A stretch of 64,000 nt of DNA from Palleronia marisminoris (GTDB taxonomy: Bacteria; Pseudomonadota; Alphaproteobacteria; Rhodobacterales; Rhodobacteraceae), in NCBI RefSeq assembly GCF_900172315.1, contig NZ_FWFV01000007.1, forward strand, positions 155,920 to 219,919, in the 5' to 3' direction. A model generated the notes under the pieces. That model made no database searches. It was not told where the DNA came from and saw only the letters and a list, made by a program, of their open reading frames with translations. Position numbers and translations under genes: made by a program. Positions 38,107-47,914 of this stretch are shown in pieces. Within the stretch, counting starts at the first letter, position 1. The number at the start of each line of letters is the position of its first letter.

Positions 38107-38143
38107 AAGGCCCCGGCCGCCAGATCGGCGCCGGGGTCTTTTT
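38107..38143 (+). terminator. terminator of the beta-oxidation operon
   Basis: 11-bp stem with one G-U pair (38107-38117 with 38130-38140) and inner pairing in the loop, ending in TTTTT (38139-38143). It starts 15 nt after gcdH. Confidence 0.85.
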
Positions 38144-38363
38144 CATTCATGGAAAGTGGTCTGACGAAGGGGCGGCCGCCCTGAGTGACGCGAGGATGGG
38201 GACGGGGCGCTACCCCCGGCCGTCGTCTCACCGGTGAGAACAGTGGTCGGGCAAATCCGGATTGTCAGGCCGGGTGCCCTCTCCAAAGGTCTCGCTGTTT
38301 TCGTCATGCGCGCCGGGCGGATATGGCCGCCCGGGCGTTAAGACCGCGTGAGGGCGCCGCGCG

Positions 38364-40001
38364 CTAGTCCGACGCGTCGGCCGAGCTGTCGCGGGCCATG
38401 TCGGGGCGGTCGGGGGCGTGGATCTCGACCCGCTCGATGGTCTCGCGCCCGAAGGCCACGATCATCGAGACCACCATCAGGCAGACCAGCACGAAGATCG
38501 GCAACCCGACCACGGTGATGACCTGCCTGAGCGCCTCGAGCGCCTCGTCCCCCGCCAGCACCATCAGCGAGGCCGCGACGGCGCCTTCGGACACGCCCCA
38601 GAACACGCGCTGGCGCACCGGACCGGCCTCGGGCTCACCCGAGCAGAGCATGTCGACCACCAGCGAGGCCGAGTCGGACGAGGTGGCGAAGAAGATCGCC
38701 ACGATCACCACCGCGACCCCCTGCAGGAAGGTCGTGGCCGGAAAGCTCTCGAAGAAGACGAACATCGCCAGCGGCACGCTTTCGGCCACGGCGTCCGAGA
38801 TGCGTCCGGCCTGGTCGCCGAGATCCGCACGCGCAGCCTCGCCGATGCCGTCGATCCCCATCGCCGCCCAGCCGAAGATGGCGAACCAGACCACCGTGAA
38901 GGCCGAGGGCGCGAAAAGGACGCCGAGGACGAACTCGCGGATCGTCCGCCCCTTCGAGATGCGCGCGACGAAAAGGCCGATGAAGGGCGACCACGTCACC
39001 GTCCAGGCCCAGTAGAACACCGTCCACGACCCCTGCCAGCCCCAGTCATCGGTGTCGGGACGATAGCTGGCCATCATGTCGTTCCAGAAGGCGAGGCGGG
39101 GCAGGTTGGTGATGTAGATGCCGATGGTCTCGACGATGCCGCGCAGCAGGAACAGGGTCGATCCGGTGACGAGGATGAAGAGCATCAGCGCCACTGCCAT
39201 GCCGATATTGATGTTCGACAGCAGCTTCACGCCCTTGTCGAGCCCCGCCACGATCGAGGTCACGGCCACGCAGGTCAGCACCGCGAGGATCGCCAGGCGC
39301 AGGGGCGTGCCGTCGGGCCACCCGAACAGCTCCTCGAGGCCGGCGGCGATCTGGCTGGTGCCGAGGCCCAGCGACACCGCGACGCCGAACACGGTGCCGA
39401 GGACGGCCACGATGTCGATGGTCTTGCCGATGGGGCCCTCGATCCGGTCTCCCAGAAGCGGCCAGAAGACCGAACTGACCCGAACCGGCAGGTGATAGCG
39501 GTAGATGCAATAGGCGAAGGCCAACCCCGGCAGCGCGAAGATCGTCCAGGTGTGGATCGCCAGGTGATAGTTGGCGATGGCGATGGCGTCGCGTGCGGCC
39601 GCGGGCGAGAAGGGCTCGACCCCGGTGAAGGGCGGCGTCGAGAAATGCGAGATCGGCTCGGCCACGCCCCAGAACATCAGGATCGTGCCGATGCCGCCGG
39701 CGAAGAGCATCGCGAACCACGACAGGTTGGAATACTCGGGCCGCGCGTCGTCCCCGCCCAGGCGGATATGCCCGTAGGACGAGAACGCGGCGAACAGCAG
39801 GAAGCCCAGCCAGACGTTCACGCCGAGGATGAAGAACCAGCCCAGCTTGGCCACGATCCAGCCCCGCGCGGCGGCGAAGGCGTCGCCGATGGTCGTGGGC
39901 GCGATGGCGAGGACGGCGACGAAGACGACCATGAAGACGGCGGACACGAAGAAGATCGTCGGGTCGGTCCTGAGGCCGAGCCGTTCGGCGAGATCGCGCA
40001 T
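38364..40001 (-). CDS. BCCT-family transporter (betaine/choline/carnitine)
   Basis: 545 residues, twelve predicted membrane helices. The family signature WTVFYWAWTVTWSPFIGLFVARISKGR is present in the substrate-binding helix region (only partly quoted here: WAWTVTWSPFIG), with GMAVALMLF and FVFFESFPATTFL segments elsewhere. These sodium- or proton-driven carriers take up compatible solutes such as glycine betaine. The C-terminal tail is short, so osmotic gating by a long tail is unlikely. Confidence 0.93.
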   Translation of the reverse strand: MRDLAERLGLRTDPTIFFVSAVFMVVFVAVLAIAPTTIGDAFAAARGWIVAKLGWFFILGVNVWLGFLLFAAFSSYGHIRLGGDDARPEYSNLSWFAMLFAGGIGTILMFWGVAEPISHFSTPPFTGVEPFSPAAARDAIAIANYHLAIHTWTIFALPGLAFAYCIYRYHLPVRVSSVFWPLLGDRIEGPIGKTIDIVAVLGTVFGVAVSLGLGTSQIAAGLEELFGWPDGTPLRLAILAVLTCVAVTSIVAGLDKGVKLLSNINIGMAVALMLFILVTGSTLFLLRGIVETIGIYITNLPRLAFWNDMMASYRPDTDDWGWQGSWTVFYWAWTVTWSPFIGLFVARISKGRTIREFVLGVLFAPSAFTVVWFAIFGWAAMGIDGIGEAARADLGDQAGRISDAVAESVPLAMFVFFESFPATTFLQGVAVVIVAIFFATSSDSASLVVDMLCSGEPEAGPVRQRVFWGVSEGAVAASLMVLAGDEALEALRQVITVVGLPIFVLVCLMVVSMIVAFGRETIERVEIHAPDRPDMARDSSADASD

Positions 40002-40097
40002 GGGGATGACCTTTGGGCTGTTACGCCGTTGAGTTTAGGTCGGATCCCGCACCTGATCAGTCCTCGGCCGCAAAAAGCAGGTCTTCGGCGGCTGGCG

Positions 40098-41159
40098 CTA
40101 TTCCGCGGCGGGCGACTCGGCCATCGATCCGTTCTGGCGGTTCCAGCGGATCGAAGACATGAGCGCGGCCCCGATCAGGGCGATGCCGATCAACCCGGTG
40201 ACGACCTCGGGAACATGGGCGAGGGGCTGGATGAACATGATGACCGCCAGGACGAAGATCGCGTAGAACGCCCCGTGCTCGAGGAAGCGGTAGGCCGAGA
40301 GGGTGCCCTTCTCGACCAGCATGATCGTCATCGAGCGGACGTACATCGCCCCGATCCCCAGCCCGATGGCGATGATGAACAGGTTCTGCGTCAGGGCGAA
40401 GGCGCCGATCACCCCGTCGAACGAGAAGCTGGCATCGAGCATCTCGAGGTAGAGGAACGCCCCGAGGCCGCCCTGTGCCGCGGCTTTCTCGGGGCCGGCG
40501 CTGTCGAGCACCGCTCCGATCGCATGAACCACGAGGTATGTCAGAAGACCCCACATCGCCATCGTCAGGAACCGCCCCGCTTCGGCACTGGGGAAGAACT
40601 GCGACAGGCCGAGAAGGACCGCCACCGTCACCAGCACATCGGCGCCGCGGGTCGCGCCGTGATGCGCCGCCAGGCCCTCGGCCCGGCCGAGCCAGTGGAT
40701 GTCCTTCTCGGGGTCGAAGAAGAAGGACAGCGCCACCATCAGAAGGAAGGTGCCCCCGAAGGCGGCGATGTCGGGATGCGCTTCCTCCATGATATGCGCA
40801 TATTGCGCCGGGTCCTCGGCGGCGAGGACGACGGCCTGCCACGGCCCCGTCTGTGCGGCGATCGACACGATGGCCAGCGGGAACACGATGCGCATCCCGA
40901 AGACGGCGATGATGATGCCCCAGGTCAGGAAGCGGTGCTGCCAGACGGGCGACATGCGTTTCAGCACGTTGGCGTTGACGATGGCGTTGTCGAAGGACAA
41001 CGAGATCTCGAGCGCGGCAAGCACGGTCGCGATGAAGAAGAACCCCAGCATCCCCTGCAGCGTCCCGGCGAAGGACCATCCCACCCAGAGCGACAGCGCG
41101 AGGCCGATGACCGTGACCGCGATGGCCCACGAGAAATAGCGCATGGTAGACGAGAGCAT
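40098..41159 (-). CDS. DUF475 integral membrane protein (TerC-related)
   Basis: 353 residues, about nine membrane helices. ALEISLSFDNAIVNANVLKR near residue 48 and EMLDASFSFDGVIGAFALTQ near residue 245 are paired acidic motifs resembling the TerC/DUF475 superfamily, possibly metal-ion transport. It is divergent from the ModE-like gene and 96 nt from the BCCT gene on the same strand. The frame opens upstream to 41276, but the start at 41159 is where the first helix begins. Confidence 0.88.
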   Translation of the reverse strand: MLSSTMRYFSWAIAVTVIGLALSLWVGWSFAGTLQGMLGFFFIATVLAALEISLSFDNAIVNANVLKRMSPVWQHRFLTWGIIIAVFGMRIVFPLAIVSIAAQTGPWQAVVLAAEDPAQYAHIMEEAHPDIAAFGGTFLLMVALSFFFDPEKDIHWLGRAEGLAAHHGATRGADVLVTVAVLLGLSQFFPSAEAGRFLTMAMWGLLTYLVVHAIGAVLDSAGPEKAAAQGGLGAFLYLEMLDASFSFDGVIGAFALTQNLFIIAIGLGIGAMYVRSMTIMLVEKGTLSAYRFLEHGAFYAIFVLAVIMFIQPLAHVPEVVTGLIGIALIGAALMSSIRWNRQNGSMAESPAAE

Positions 41160-41274
41160 GTGGTTCCTTCCCGGTCGTGTCGTGCCCACATAGGACGTCG
41201 CGTCGCGGCTTGCATCCCCGGAACGGCAGGGCAACCGCTTGCGCGCGCGCCGGCGGGGCGGCAGTGTTTCCGCC

Positions 41275-41634
41275 ATGCCGCACCCACAGCCCCCGATCTA
41301 TCGCCTGCGCATCGTCTTTCCGGGCCACGGCATGGTGGGGCCGGGCAAGGCCGAACTGCTGCAGCGGATCCGCGAGACAGGCTCGATCGCCGCAGCCGGG
41401 AGGGCGATGGGAATGAGCTACAAGCGTGCGTGGCAACTGGTCGAGACGATGAACGCGATGTTCGCCGAGCCGGTCGTGACCAGCGTGCGCGGGGGGGCGC
41501 GGGGCGGCGGGGCGACGCTGACCGCGACGGGCGCCGAGGTGCTGGCCGCCTACCTCGCGGCGGTCGAGGCGGCTTCGGCCGCGGCGGCCCCCGCGGCGGG
41601 GCGGCTGGAGGCGCTGCTGGGAAGCGCCGACTGA
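41275..41634 (+). CDS. short ModE-type winged-helix regulator
   Basis: 119 residues: only the N-terminal DNA-binding domain of ModE. GSIAAAGRAMGMSYKRAWQL is the recognition helix region, typical of ModE and LysR-like winged helices, and the C-terminal MOP (molybdate-binding) domains are absent; the chain ends in an Ala-rich tail. It would dimerise and bind DNA; how it senses molybdate is unclear. Located directly upstream of a palindrome and modABC. Confidence 0.85.
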   Translation: MPHPQPPIYRLRIVFPGHGMVGPGKAELLQRIRETGSIAAAGRAMGMSYKRAWQLVETMNAMFAEPVVTSVRGGARGGGATLTATGAEVLAAYLAAVEAASAAAAPAAGRLEALLGSAD

Positions 41635-41637
41635 GGT

Positions 41638-41665
41638 AGCGATATGTCCGGGCGAAAATATCGCT
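41638..41665. promoter_or_regulatory. candidate Mo-box (ModE operator)
   Basis: Perfect 8-bp inverted repeat AGCGATAT (41638-41645) and ATATCGCT (41658-41665), spacer 12 nt, 57 nt before modA and 3 nt after the regulator stop. The half-site resembles the CG-TATAT core of known Mo-boxes. Confidence 0.65.
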
Positions 41666-41721
41666 TGCGAGCGCTGCATCGGGGCGCGATGCTTTGACGG
41701 TTCCCGAGGACAGGTTCCGAC

Positions 41722-42462
41722 ATGCTCAGACCGATCGCGCTCTGTCTGGCGCTTGTGCCGTTTCAGGCCGTTGCCGCCGAGGTGACCGTCTTCGCCGCGG
41801 CGAGCCTCAAGACGGCGCTGGACAAGGTCGTGCCGGGCTACGAGGCCGCCAGCGGCAACGAGGTCAGCGTGGTGCTAGCGGGGTCGTCGGCGCTCGCCCG
41901 GCAGATCATTCAGGGGGCGCCGGGGGACGTTTTCGTCTCGGCCAATCCCGGCTGGATGGACGAGGTCGAGGCCGCCGGCCGCCTTGCCCCCGGCTCGCGC
42001 CGCGACCTGCTGGGCAACCGCCTGGTCCTGGTTGCGGGCGTCGAGGGCCCGGCGGTCGAGATCGCGACGGCCGAGGACATGCCCGCGCCAGCCGCCGAGG
42101 GGCGCATCGGGATGGCACTGGTCGATGCGGTGCCGGCCGGGATCTATGGCCGCGCAGCGCTGGAATCGCTGGGGCTGTGGCAGGACTACGCGCCCCGTGT
42201 GGCGCAGGCGGACAACGTGCGGGCGGCGCTTGCGCTCGTCGCCATGGGGGCGGTGCCTTCGGGCATCGTCTATGCCACCGACGCCGCCGCCGAGCCGCGC
42301 GTGTATGTGCGCGGCCGGTTCGCGCCCGACCTGCACCCCGCGATCCGCTATCCCGCCGCCGTGCTCGAGGGCAGCGAGACGGGTGCCGGGTTCCTCGACT
42401 GGCTGGAAGGCACTGAGACCTCGGCGATCTTCGACGAAGCCGGGTTCGAGGTGATCGACTGA
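41722..42462 (+). CDS. modA: molybdate-binding periplasmic protein
   Basis: 246 residues. A short signal peptide (MLRPIALCLALVPFQAVAA) precedes EVTVFAAASLKTALD, a classic ModA opening, then GSSALARQIIQGAPGDVFVSANPGWMD (Ser and backbone ligands). It captures molybdate or tungstate for ModBC. Directly followed by modB with no gap. Confidence 0.95.
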   Translation: MLRPIALCLALVPFQAVAAEVTVFAAASLKTALDKVVPGYEAASGNEVSVVLAGSSALARQIIQGAPGDVFVSANPGWMDEVEAAGRLAPGSRRDLLGNRLVLVAGVEGPAVEIATAEDMPAPAAEGRIGMALVDAVPAGIYGRAALESLGLWQDYAPRVAQADNVRAALALVAMGAVPSGIVYATDAAAEPRVYVRGRFAPDLHPAIRYPAAVLEGSETGAGFLDWLEGTETSAIFDEAGFEVID

Positions 42463-43143
42463 ATGGGCTGGCTCGGCCCCGAAGCCACGGACGCCCTGCT
42501 GCTGTCGGTGAAGGTGTCACTCTGGGCGACGGTGGTCAGCCTGCCCTTCGGCGTGCTGGTGGCCCATGCGCTCGCCCGGTGGTCGTTCCCGGGGCGGCAG
42601 GTGCTGAACGGGATGGTCCACCTGCCGCTGATCCTGCCCCCCGTGGTCACCGGCTACCTGCTGCTGATCGGGTTCGGCCCGCAGGGGCCGCTGGGTCCGG
42701 TTGGCGGCTTCTTCGCCTTCCGCTGGACCGGGGCGGCGCTGGCGGCTGGCATCATGGCCTTCCCGCTGATGGTCCGCGCCATCCGCCTGTCGATCGAGGC
42801 GGTCGATCCGGGGCTCGAGGACACCGCCCGCACGCTCGGCGCCGCGCGCCCGTGGGTGTTCCTGACGGTGACGCTGCCGATGATCCTGCCCGGTGTGCTG
42901 ACCGGCGCGGTGCTGGCATTCGCGAAGGCGATGGGAGAGTTCGGCGCCACGATCACCTTCGTGTCGAACATCCCCGGCGAGACGCAGACACTGCCCACGG
43001 CGATCTACACGTTCCTGCAAGTCCCGGGCGGCGAAACCGAGGCGCTGAAGCTGGTCCTCCTGTCGGTCGGCGTCGCGATGGGCGCGCTGGCTCTGTCGGA
43101 ATGGCTGGGCACTCGCGTCGCGCGGCGGGTGGCGGGGCGATGA
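42463..43143 (+). CDS. modB: molybdate ABC transporter permease
   Basis: 226 residues, five or six helices. LILPPVVTGYLLLIGFGPQGPLGP and the EAA-type loop EDTARTLGAARPWVFLTVTLP mark the ModB permease. It ends in ATGA overlapping modC. Confidence 0.96.
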   Translation: MGWLGPEATDALLLSVKVSLWATVVSLPFGVLVAHALARWSFPGRQVLNGMVHLPLILPPVVTGYLLLIGFGPQGPLGPVGGFFAFRWTGAALAAGIMAFPLMVRAIRLSIEAVDPGLEDTARTLGAARPWVFLTVTLPMILPGVLTGAVLAFAKAMGEFGATITFVSNIPGETQTLPTAIYTFLQVPGGETEALKLVLLSVGVAMGALALSEWLGTRVARRVAGR

Positions 43144-44213
43144 GCCTGCGGGTCGAGGTCCGCCGCGCGGTGCCTGGCTTCACGCTCGACGCCGCGTTCG
43201 AGGCACCGGCGGGCGTGACGGTGCTGTTCGGGCCGTCCGGCTCGGGCAAGACGACGCTGGTCAACGCGATCGCCGGGCTGGTGCAGCCCGATGCGGGACG
43301 GATCGCGGTGGGCGACAGGGTGCTGTTCGACAGCCGCGCAGGGGTGGACGTGCCGGTTCATCGCCGCGGCCTCGGAACGGTGTTCCAGGACGCGCGCCTG
43401 TTCCCGCACCTGACCGTGCGGCAGAACCTTTGCTACGGGCGCTGGTTCGCGCGGGTCCGCCAGCCGCTTGGCCCGGTGGTCGAGATGCTGGGGATCGGCC
43501 ATCTGCTCGACCGTCGCCCCGCCGCGCTGTCGGGGGGCGAACGCCAGCGGGTGGCCATCGGGCGCGCCCTTCTGTCCGCCCCGCGTCTGATCCTGGCGGA
43601 CGAGCCGCTGGCCGCGCTCGACGACGCCCGCAAGCGCGAGATCCTGCCCTATTTCGAGCGCCTCAGGGATGAAGCCGGCGTGCCGATCCTCTATGTCAGT
43701 CACAACGCCGCCGAGGTCGCGCGGCTGGCGACCACGGTGGTCGCGTTGGAGGGGGGGCGGGTCGTCGCGCATGGCCCCGCCGCCGAGGTGCTGGGGGATT
43801 CCGAGGTCGCGCCACTGGGGGTCCGGGCGATCGGGGCGGTGCTGACGGCGCGGGTGGCGCGGCATCATGCGGACGGGTTGACCGAGCTCGACGCAGGGGG
43901 TGTGCCCCTGCTCCTGCCGCGGGTGGATCGTGCGATCGGAACCGCCCTGCGGATCAGGATCGCGGCGCACGAGGTCATCCTGTCGCGCGGGGTGCCGGTG
44001 GGGCTGTCAGCGCTGAACCATATTCCGGGCAGCATCGCGGCGCTGCGGGACGGCGAGGGGCCGGGGGTGATCGTCACGCTGGATACGCCGGCGGGACGGG
44101 TGCTGGCCCGGATCACCCGCCGCTCGGCCGAGGCGATGGGGCTGGCGCCGGGCCAGCCATGCGTCGCGGTGGTGAAGTCCGTGGCCATCGCGCGCGAGGA
44201 TGCGGGGGGCTGA
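43140..44213 (+). CDS. modC: molybdate ABC transporter ATP-binding protein
   Basis: 357 residues. Walker A FGPSGSGKTT (about residues 30-39), Q-loop VFQDARLFPHLT, signature LSGGERQRVAIGRALL, Walker B LILADEPLAALDD, and a C-terminal TOBE/MOP-like domain (about residues 290-350) that binds molybdate and may inhibit transport. ATG overlaps the modB TGA. It ends 3 nt before the convergent sugar transferase. Confidence 0.96.
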   Translation: MSLRVEVRRAVPGFTLDAAFEAPAGVTVLFGPSGSGKTTLVNAIAGLVQPDAGRIAVGDRVLFDSRAGVDVPVHRRGLGTVFQDARLFPHLTVRQNLCYGRWFARVRQPLGPVVEMLGIGHLLDRRPAALSGGERQRVAIGRALLSAPRLILADEPLAALDDARKREILPYFERLRDEAGVPILYVSHNAAEVARLATTVVALEGGRVVAHGPAAEVLGDSEVAPLGVRAIGAVLTARVARHHADGLTELDAGGVPLLLPRVDRAIGTALRIRIAAHEVILSRGVPVGLSALNHIPGSIAALRDGEGPGVIVTLDTPAGRVLARITRRSAEAMGLAPGQPCVAVVKSVAIAREDAGG

Positions 44214-44216
44214 GGC

Positions 44217-44861
44217 TCAGCGTCCCGATGTCAGGACCGTCGCCGTCGCAAGGATCAGCCGCATGTCCAGCACCAGCGAGCGGGTGCGGGCATAGGCCTC
44301 GTCGAACTGCACCCGGGCGGCGAAATCAGTGCGACCGCGCCCGTTGACCTGCCAGAGCCCGGTCAGGCCCGGACGCAGGCGGAAATAGCCGATACCTCCG
44401 GCATCGCGGTAGAGCTCTTCCTGATCTGCCATGAAGGGGCGGGGGCCGACGAGGCTCATCTCGCCACGGGCGACGTTCCACAGTTGCGGCAGCTCGTCGA
44501 GGCTGGTGCGGCGCAGGAGGCGACCCAGCCGGGTCACGCGCGGGTCGTGGCGAAGCTTCTGGTTCCGCCCCCATTCGGCGGCAAGCGCCGGATCGGCGGC
44601 GCAGAGGCGGGCCAGCGCGGCGTCGGCGTCGGGAACCATGCTGCGGAACTTCCACATGCGGAACGGCGTGCCGCCCCGGCCGATCCGGGTCTGCGCATAG
44701 AAAGGACGGCCGCCGGCCAGAAGCAACACCACAACGATCGTCAGCATCAGCGGCAGCACCAGCGGCACGAACAGGGTCAGAACGACAAGATCGAAGAACC
44801 GCTTGCCCGGTTCGGGAAGGGCCGGAAGCAACCGGCCCGAGAGGGATTCGCTGAGTGACAT
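44217..44861 (-). CDS. undecaprenyl-phosphate sugar phosphotransferase (ExoY-type)
   Basis: 214 residues from the ATG at 44861 (a GTG at 44897 would add 12). One membrane helix (FFDLVVLTLFVPLVLPLMLT), then FRMWKFRSM, HDPRVTRLGRLLRRTSLDEL, QLWNVARGEMSLVGPRP and RLRPGLTGLWQVNGRG, the complete bacterial sugar transferase core. It starts exopolysaccharide or capsule repeat units by moving sugar-1-phosphate to undecaprenyl phosphate. No other polysaccharide genes are present, so it is an isolated initiator. Confidence 0.93.
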   Translation of the reverse strand: MSLSESLSGRLLPALPEPGKRFFDLVVLTLFVPLVLPLMLTIVVVLLLAGGRPFYAQTRIGRGGTPFRMWKFRSMVPDADAALARLCAADPALAAEWGRNQKLRHDPRVTRLGRLLRRTSLDELPQLWNVARGEMSLVGPRPFMADQEELYRDAGGIGYFRLRPGLTGLWQVNGRGRTDFAARVQFDEAYARTRSLVLDMRLILATATVLTSGR

Positions 44862-45022
44862 GGTGGCCCGTTTCCTTGCTTCGACGGAAAGGGACACTCG
44901 CCATTACTGCTTAACACGACGTTTATCATGAACGCCCGTTTACCAAGGTCGCGACAATGCGAGACGCTTTGCCGCCGTGGCGGCCGGAACGGCGGCGATC
45001 ACGTGGACCGCCGGCCGGAGCG

Positions 45023-46111
45023 TTACTCTTCGCTGCCCTTGAAGACCGTGATGGCGTGGACGACGCGGCGGCAGGAGGCCTCGTCCCCGACGGTGATGCG
45101 CAGGCAGTTGGGCAGGCCGTAGCCGGTGACCTGCCGTACCAGCAGCCCCTCGGATTTGAGGTGGGCGTTGCAGGCCGACGCCTCTTCGGCGCTGTCGAAC
45201 CGGGCGAGGACGAAATTCGCCGTGGAGGTGTCCGACATCACCCCGACCTCGGCCAGCGCCTTGGCCATCCAGGTGCGCATCCGCGCGTTTTCCGCCCGCG
45301 AGCGGTTCACGTAGTCGCGGTCGCGCACGGCCGCCTCGGCCGCGGCAAGCTGCAGCGTCCCGAGGTTGAAGGGCCCGCGCACCCGGTTCAGCACGTCGAT
45401 CACATGGGCCGGCGCATAGGCCCAGCCGACGCGCAATCCGCCCAGCCCGTAGATCTTTGAGAAGGTGCGCGTCATCACGACGTTCTCGCGCTTGGAAACC
45501 AGGCGCGCGCCGCCATCGTAGCCGTCGACATACTCAGCATAGGCGCCGTCGAGGACCAGCAGCACGTTCTCGGGAAGCTCGGAGGCCAGCCGCCCGATCT
45601 CGTTCGAGCCCAGCATCGTGCCGGTCGGGTTCGCCGGGTTGGCGACGAAGACCAGCTTGGTGCGGAAGCTGACCGCGTCGAGGATGCGGTCGACATCGAC
45701 CTTGCGCTCGTGCTCGGCCACGCAGACCGGCGTCGCCCCGGCGGCAAGGGCCGACAGGCGATACATGGCGAAGCCGTGCTCGGTGTGGATCACCTCGGTT
45801 CCCGGACCGGTATAGGCGGTGCAGAGCATGTGGATCAGCTCGTCCGAACCGGCCCCGCAGACGATCAGCTCGGGGTCGAGGCCGTGCATCTCGCCGATCG
45901 CGGCGCGCAGGCTGGCATGGTCGGTCGAGGGATAGCGGTGCAGCAGATGCTCGACCTTGCGCAGCACCTTGCGGGCGGATTCGGGCGGGCCAAACGGGTT
46001 TTCGTTCGACGACAGCTTGACCACGTCCTTGATCCCGGGCGCAGTGCTTTCGCCGCCCTGGTAGGGCGCGATGTGCAGGACGCCGGGTTTCGGCTCGATC
46101 GCGTGTGACAT
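45023..46111 (-). CDS. hisC: histidinol-phosphate aminotransferase
   Basis: 362 residues, class I/II PLP enzyme. [14 protein letters not shown] near the start, ANPANPTGT, the PLP lysine in [18 protein letters not shown] (about residue 220) and the C-terminal [15 protein letters not shown]. It aminates imidazole-acetol phosphate in histidine synthesis. On its own between a sugar transferase and an SDR gene, as often in this group. Confidence 0.94.
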   Translation of the reverse strand: MSHAIEPKPGVLHIAPYQGGESTAPGIKDVVKLSSNENPFGPPESARKVLRKVEHLLHRYPSTDHASLRAAIGEMHGLDPELIVCGAGSDELIHMLCTAYTGPGTEVIHTEHGFAMYRLSALAAGATPVCVAEHERKVDVDRILDAVSFRTKLVFVANPANPTGTMLGSNEIGRLASELPENVLLVLDGAYAEYVDGYDGGARLVSKRENVVMTRTFSKIYGLGGLRVGWAYAPAHVIDVLNRVRGPFNLGTLQLAAAEAAVRDRDYVNRSRAENARMRTWMAKALAEVGVMSDTSTANFVLARFDSAEEASACNAHLKSEGLLVRQVTGYGLPNCLRITVGDEASCRRVVHAITVFKGSEE

Positions 46112-46188
46112 GTGCGGGAACTCCTCGACGGGTTCTCTGTAGCGACGACGGCGGCCGTGGGGAAGCCCGCGATGCGCGGGCGGGCGGG

Positions 46189-46965
46189 TCACTTTGCCTG
46201 ACTTTTCTCGATCAGCGACAGCAGGATGCGCCGCGGCACCAGCGGGACGACGAACCGCAGGACCGGGGCGATGATCCAGGGCGCCACGCGCAGGATGGCC
46301 CCTTTGCGCATCCCCTCGTAACCGGATCGCGCCACGGCCTCGGCACTGGTGCCGCCCTGCTTGACCATCATCGAGCCGCGCAGGTCGGCCCTCTCGGCGA
46401 ACTCGGTCTCGACATAGCCGGGGGCGAGCAGGGTGCACGTGACGCCGCGCGGCCGAAGCTCGTGGTCGATGGCCTGCGAGAACGAGTTCACGAAGGCCTT
46501 GGTGGCGAAGTAGGTGGCCTGCAGCGGCCCCGGGAAGTAGCCGGCGGCCGACCCGACGTTCAGGATGCGGCCGTGCCCGCGCTCGGCCATGTCGCGGCCG
46601 AAGCGATGGCAGAGCGTGACAAGGGCCGTCACGTTCAGGTCGATCATGGCGAGGTCCTTGGCCGGGTCGCGGTCGATCATGCGTCCATGGCCGCCGAAGC
46701 CGGCGTTGTTTACGAGGATGTCGGGGAACAGGTCCATCCGGCGCACCGTCTCGTAGAGGCGGTCCGCCGCGCCCTCTGCGCCGAGGTCCAGCGGGACGAC
46801 ATGGACGGTGATGCCATGCGCGGCTTCGAGTTCGGCTTTCAGCGCCGACAGGGCATCCTCGCGCCGGGCGGTCACGATCAGGTCGCCGCCGCGCGCCGCA
46901 TGGAGCCGGGCGATCTCGCGCCCAATGCCCGAAGACGCGCCCGTCACGAGTGCAAGCTCTGCCAT
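46189..46965 (-). CDS. short-chain dehydrogenase/reductase
   Basis: 258 residues. NAD(P)-binding [14 protein letters not shown] (residues 8-21), NNAG, catalytic Ser-Tyr-Lys in [23 protein letters not shown], and a hydrophobic C-terminus ([20 protein letters not shown]) that may attach it to the membrane. The ATG at 46965 is preferred over 47025. Substrate unknown. 77 nt from hisC. Confidence 0.92.
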   Translation of the reverse strand: MAELALVTGASSGIGREIARLHAARGGDLIVTARREDALSALKAELEAAHGITVHVVPLDLGAEGAADRLYETVRRMDLFPDILVNNAGFGGHGRMIDRDPAKDLAMIDLNVTALVTLCHRFGRDMAERGHGRILNVGSAAGYFPGPLQATYFATKAFVNSFSQAIDHELRPRGVTCTLLAPGYVETEFAERADLRGSMMVKQGGTSAEAVARSGYEGMRKGAILRVAPWIIAPVLRFVVPLVPRRILLSLIEKSQAK

Positions 46966-47033
46966 GGTCGGTTCCTTCTGCCTGTCGGTCGAGAGGTAGC
47001 ACGACGACAGCCGGGCGTCCTGCATGTCGCACG

Positions 47034-47062
47034 AAAAAGGGCCGCCCCGGTGGGGACGGCCC
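47034..47062 (-). terminator. rho-independent terminator of rpsD
   Basis: On the minus strand: stem of ten pairs with a bulged base between 47062-47052 and 47048-47039, followed by TTTTT (47038-47034). It begins 25 nt after the rpsD stop. Confidence 0.85.
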
Positions 47063-47086
47063 TGATTGTCGCGAATGGCGACGCCC

Positions 47087-47707
47087 TTAGTTCTGGGCGT
47101 AGTATTCGATGACGAGGTTCGGCTCCATCTGCACCGCGTAGGGCACGTCGCCCAGGCCGGGGGCGCGGACGAAGGTCGCGGTCATCTTCGAGTGGTCGAC
47201 CTCGATGTAGTCGGGGACATCGCGCTCGGCCAGCTGGACGGCTTCGAGAACCGAGGCGAGCTGCTTGGACTTCGGACGAACCTCGACGACATCGCCTTCC
47301 TTCACGCGGTAGGAGGGGATGTTGACCTTCTTGCCGTTCACCAGCAGGTGGCCGTGGTTGACGAACTGACGGGCGGCGAAGACGGTCGGCACGAACTTGG
47401 CGCGGTAGACCACCGCGTCGAGACGGCTTTCCAGCAGACCGATCAGGATCTCGCCGGTGTCACCGCGACGGCGCTCGGCCTCGGCATAGATGCGGCGGAA
47501 CTGCTTCTCGGTCAGGTCGCCGTAATGCCCCTTGAGCTTCTGCTTGGCGCGAAGCTGCAGGCCGAAGTCGGACATCTTGCCCTTGCGGCGCTGGCCGTGC
47601 TGGCCGGGGCCGTATTCGCGGCGGTTGACCGGGGATTTCGGACGACCCCAGATGTTCTCGCCCATCCGGCGGTCGATCTTGTACTTGGCAGAGGTGCGTT
47701 TGGTCAC
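47087..47707 (-). CDS. rpsD: 30S ribosomal protein S4
   Basis: 206 residues. [20 protein letters not shown], the S4 RNA-binding domain ([37 protein letters not shown]) and the C-terminal strand. A primary assembly protein of the 30S subunit. Alone here with its own promoter and terminator, unlike the E. coli alpha operon, as is normal in alphaproteobacteria. Confidence 0.98.
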   Translation of the reverse strand: MTKRTSAKYKIDRRMGENIWGRPKSPVNRREYGPGQHGQRRKGKMSDFGLQLRAKQKLKGHYGDLTEKQFRRIYAEAERRRGDTGEILIGLLESRLDAVVYRAKFVPTVFAARQFVNHGHLLVNGKKVNIPSYRVKEGDVVEVRPKSKQLASVLEAVQLAERDVPDYIEVDHSKMTATFVRAPGLGDVPYAVQMEPNLVIEYYAQN

Positions 47708-47814
47708 CGTCTGATCTCCTTCGTTTCGGTTTCGAAGGGCGTTGTCCTCTCCTCGGATTTGGCCGAGGCGACAGGCATCCCCTTGCGGGGGCCCCCAACA
47801 CCAATGAAGCGCGC

Positions 47815-47842
47815 CTTATACGCGGGCGAGGGCCGGAGTCAA
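47815..47842 (-). promoter_or_regulatory. sigma70 promoter of rpsD
   Basis: On the minus strand: TTGACT (47842-47837), 16-nt spacer, TATAAG (47820-47815). It lies 108 nt from the rpsD start codon; the intervening leader includes a G/C-rich hairpin region (47778-47800). Confidence 0.65.
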
Positions 47843-47914
47843 CACGTGCGCGCCGGGGGTGGCAGACGGCTGCGCCGGGATATATCCGTGCGGCCGAACG
47901 AAGGGGAGCCCGAC

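Noticed and set aside
38311..38337. hairpin near the end of the BCCT gene
   Set aside because: Ten pairs with a bulge but no T-tract in either direction; too weak to call a terminator.
38418..41639. 1073-codon open frame on the plus strand
   Set aside because: It lies antisense to the BCCT and DUF475 genes, spans two genes and the gap, and is made of His/Asp/Arg/Gln-rich shadow sequence typical of the complement of GC-rich membrane genes.
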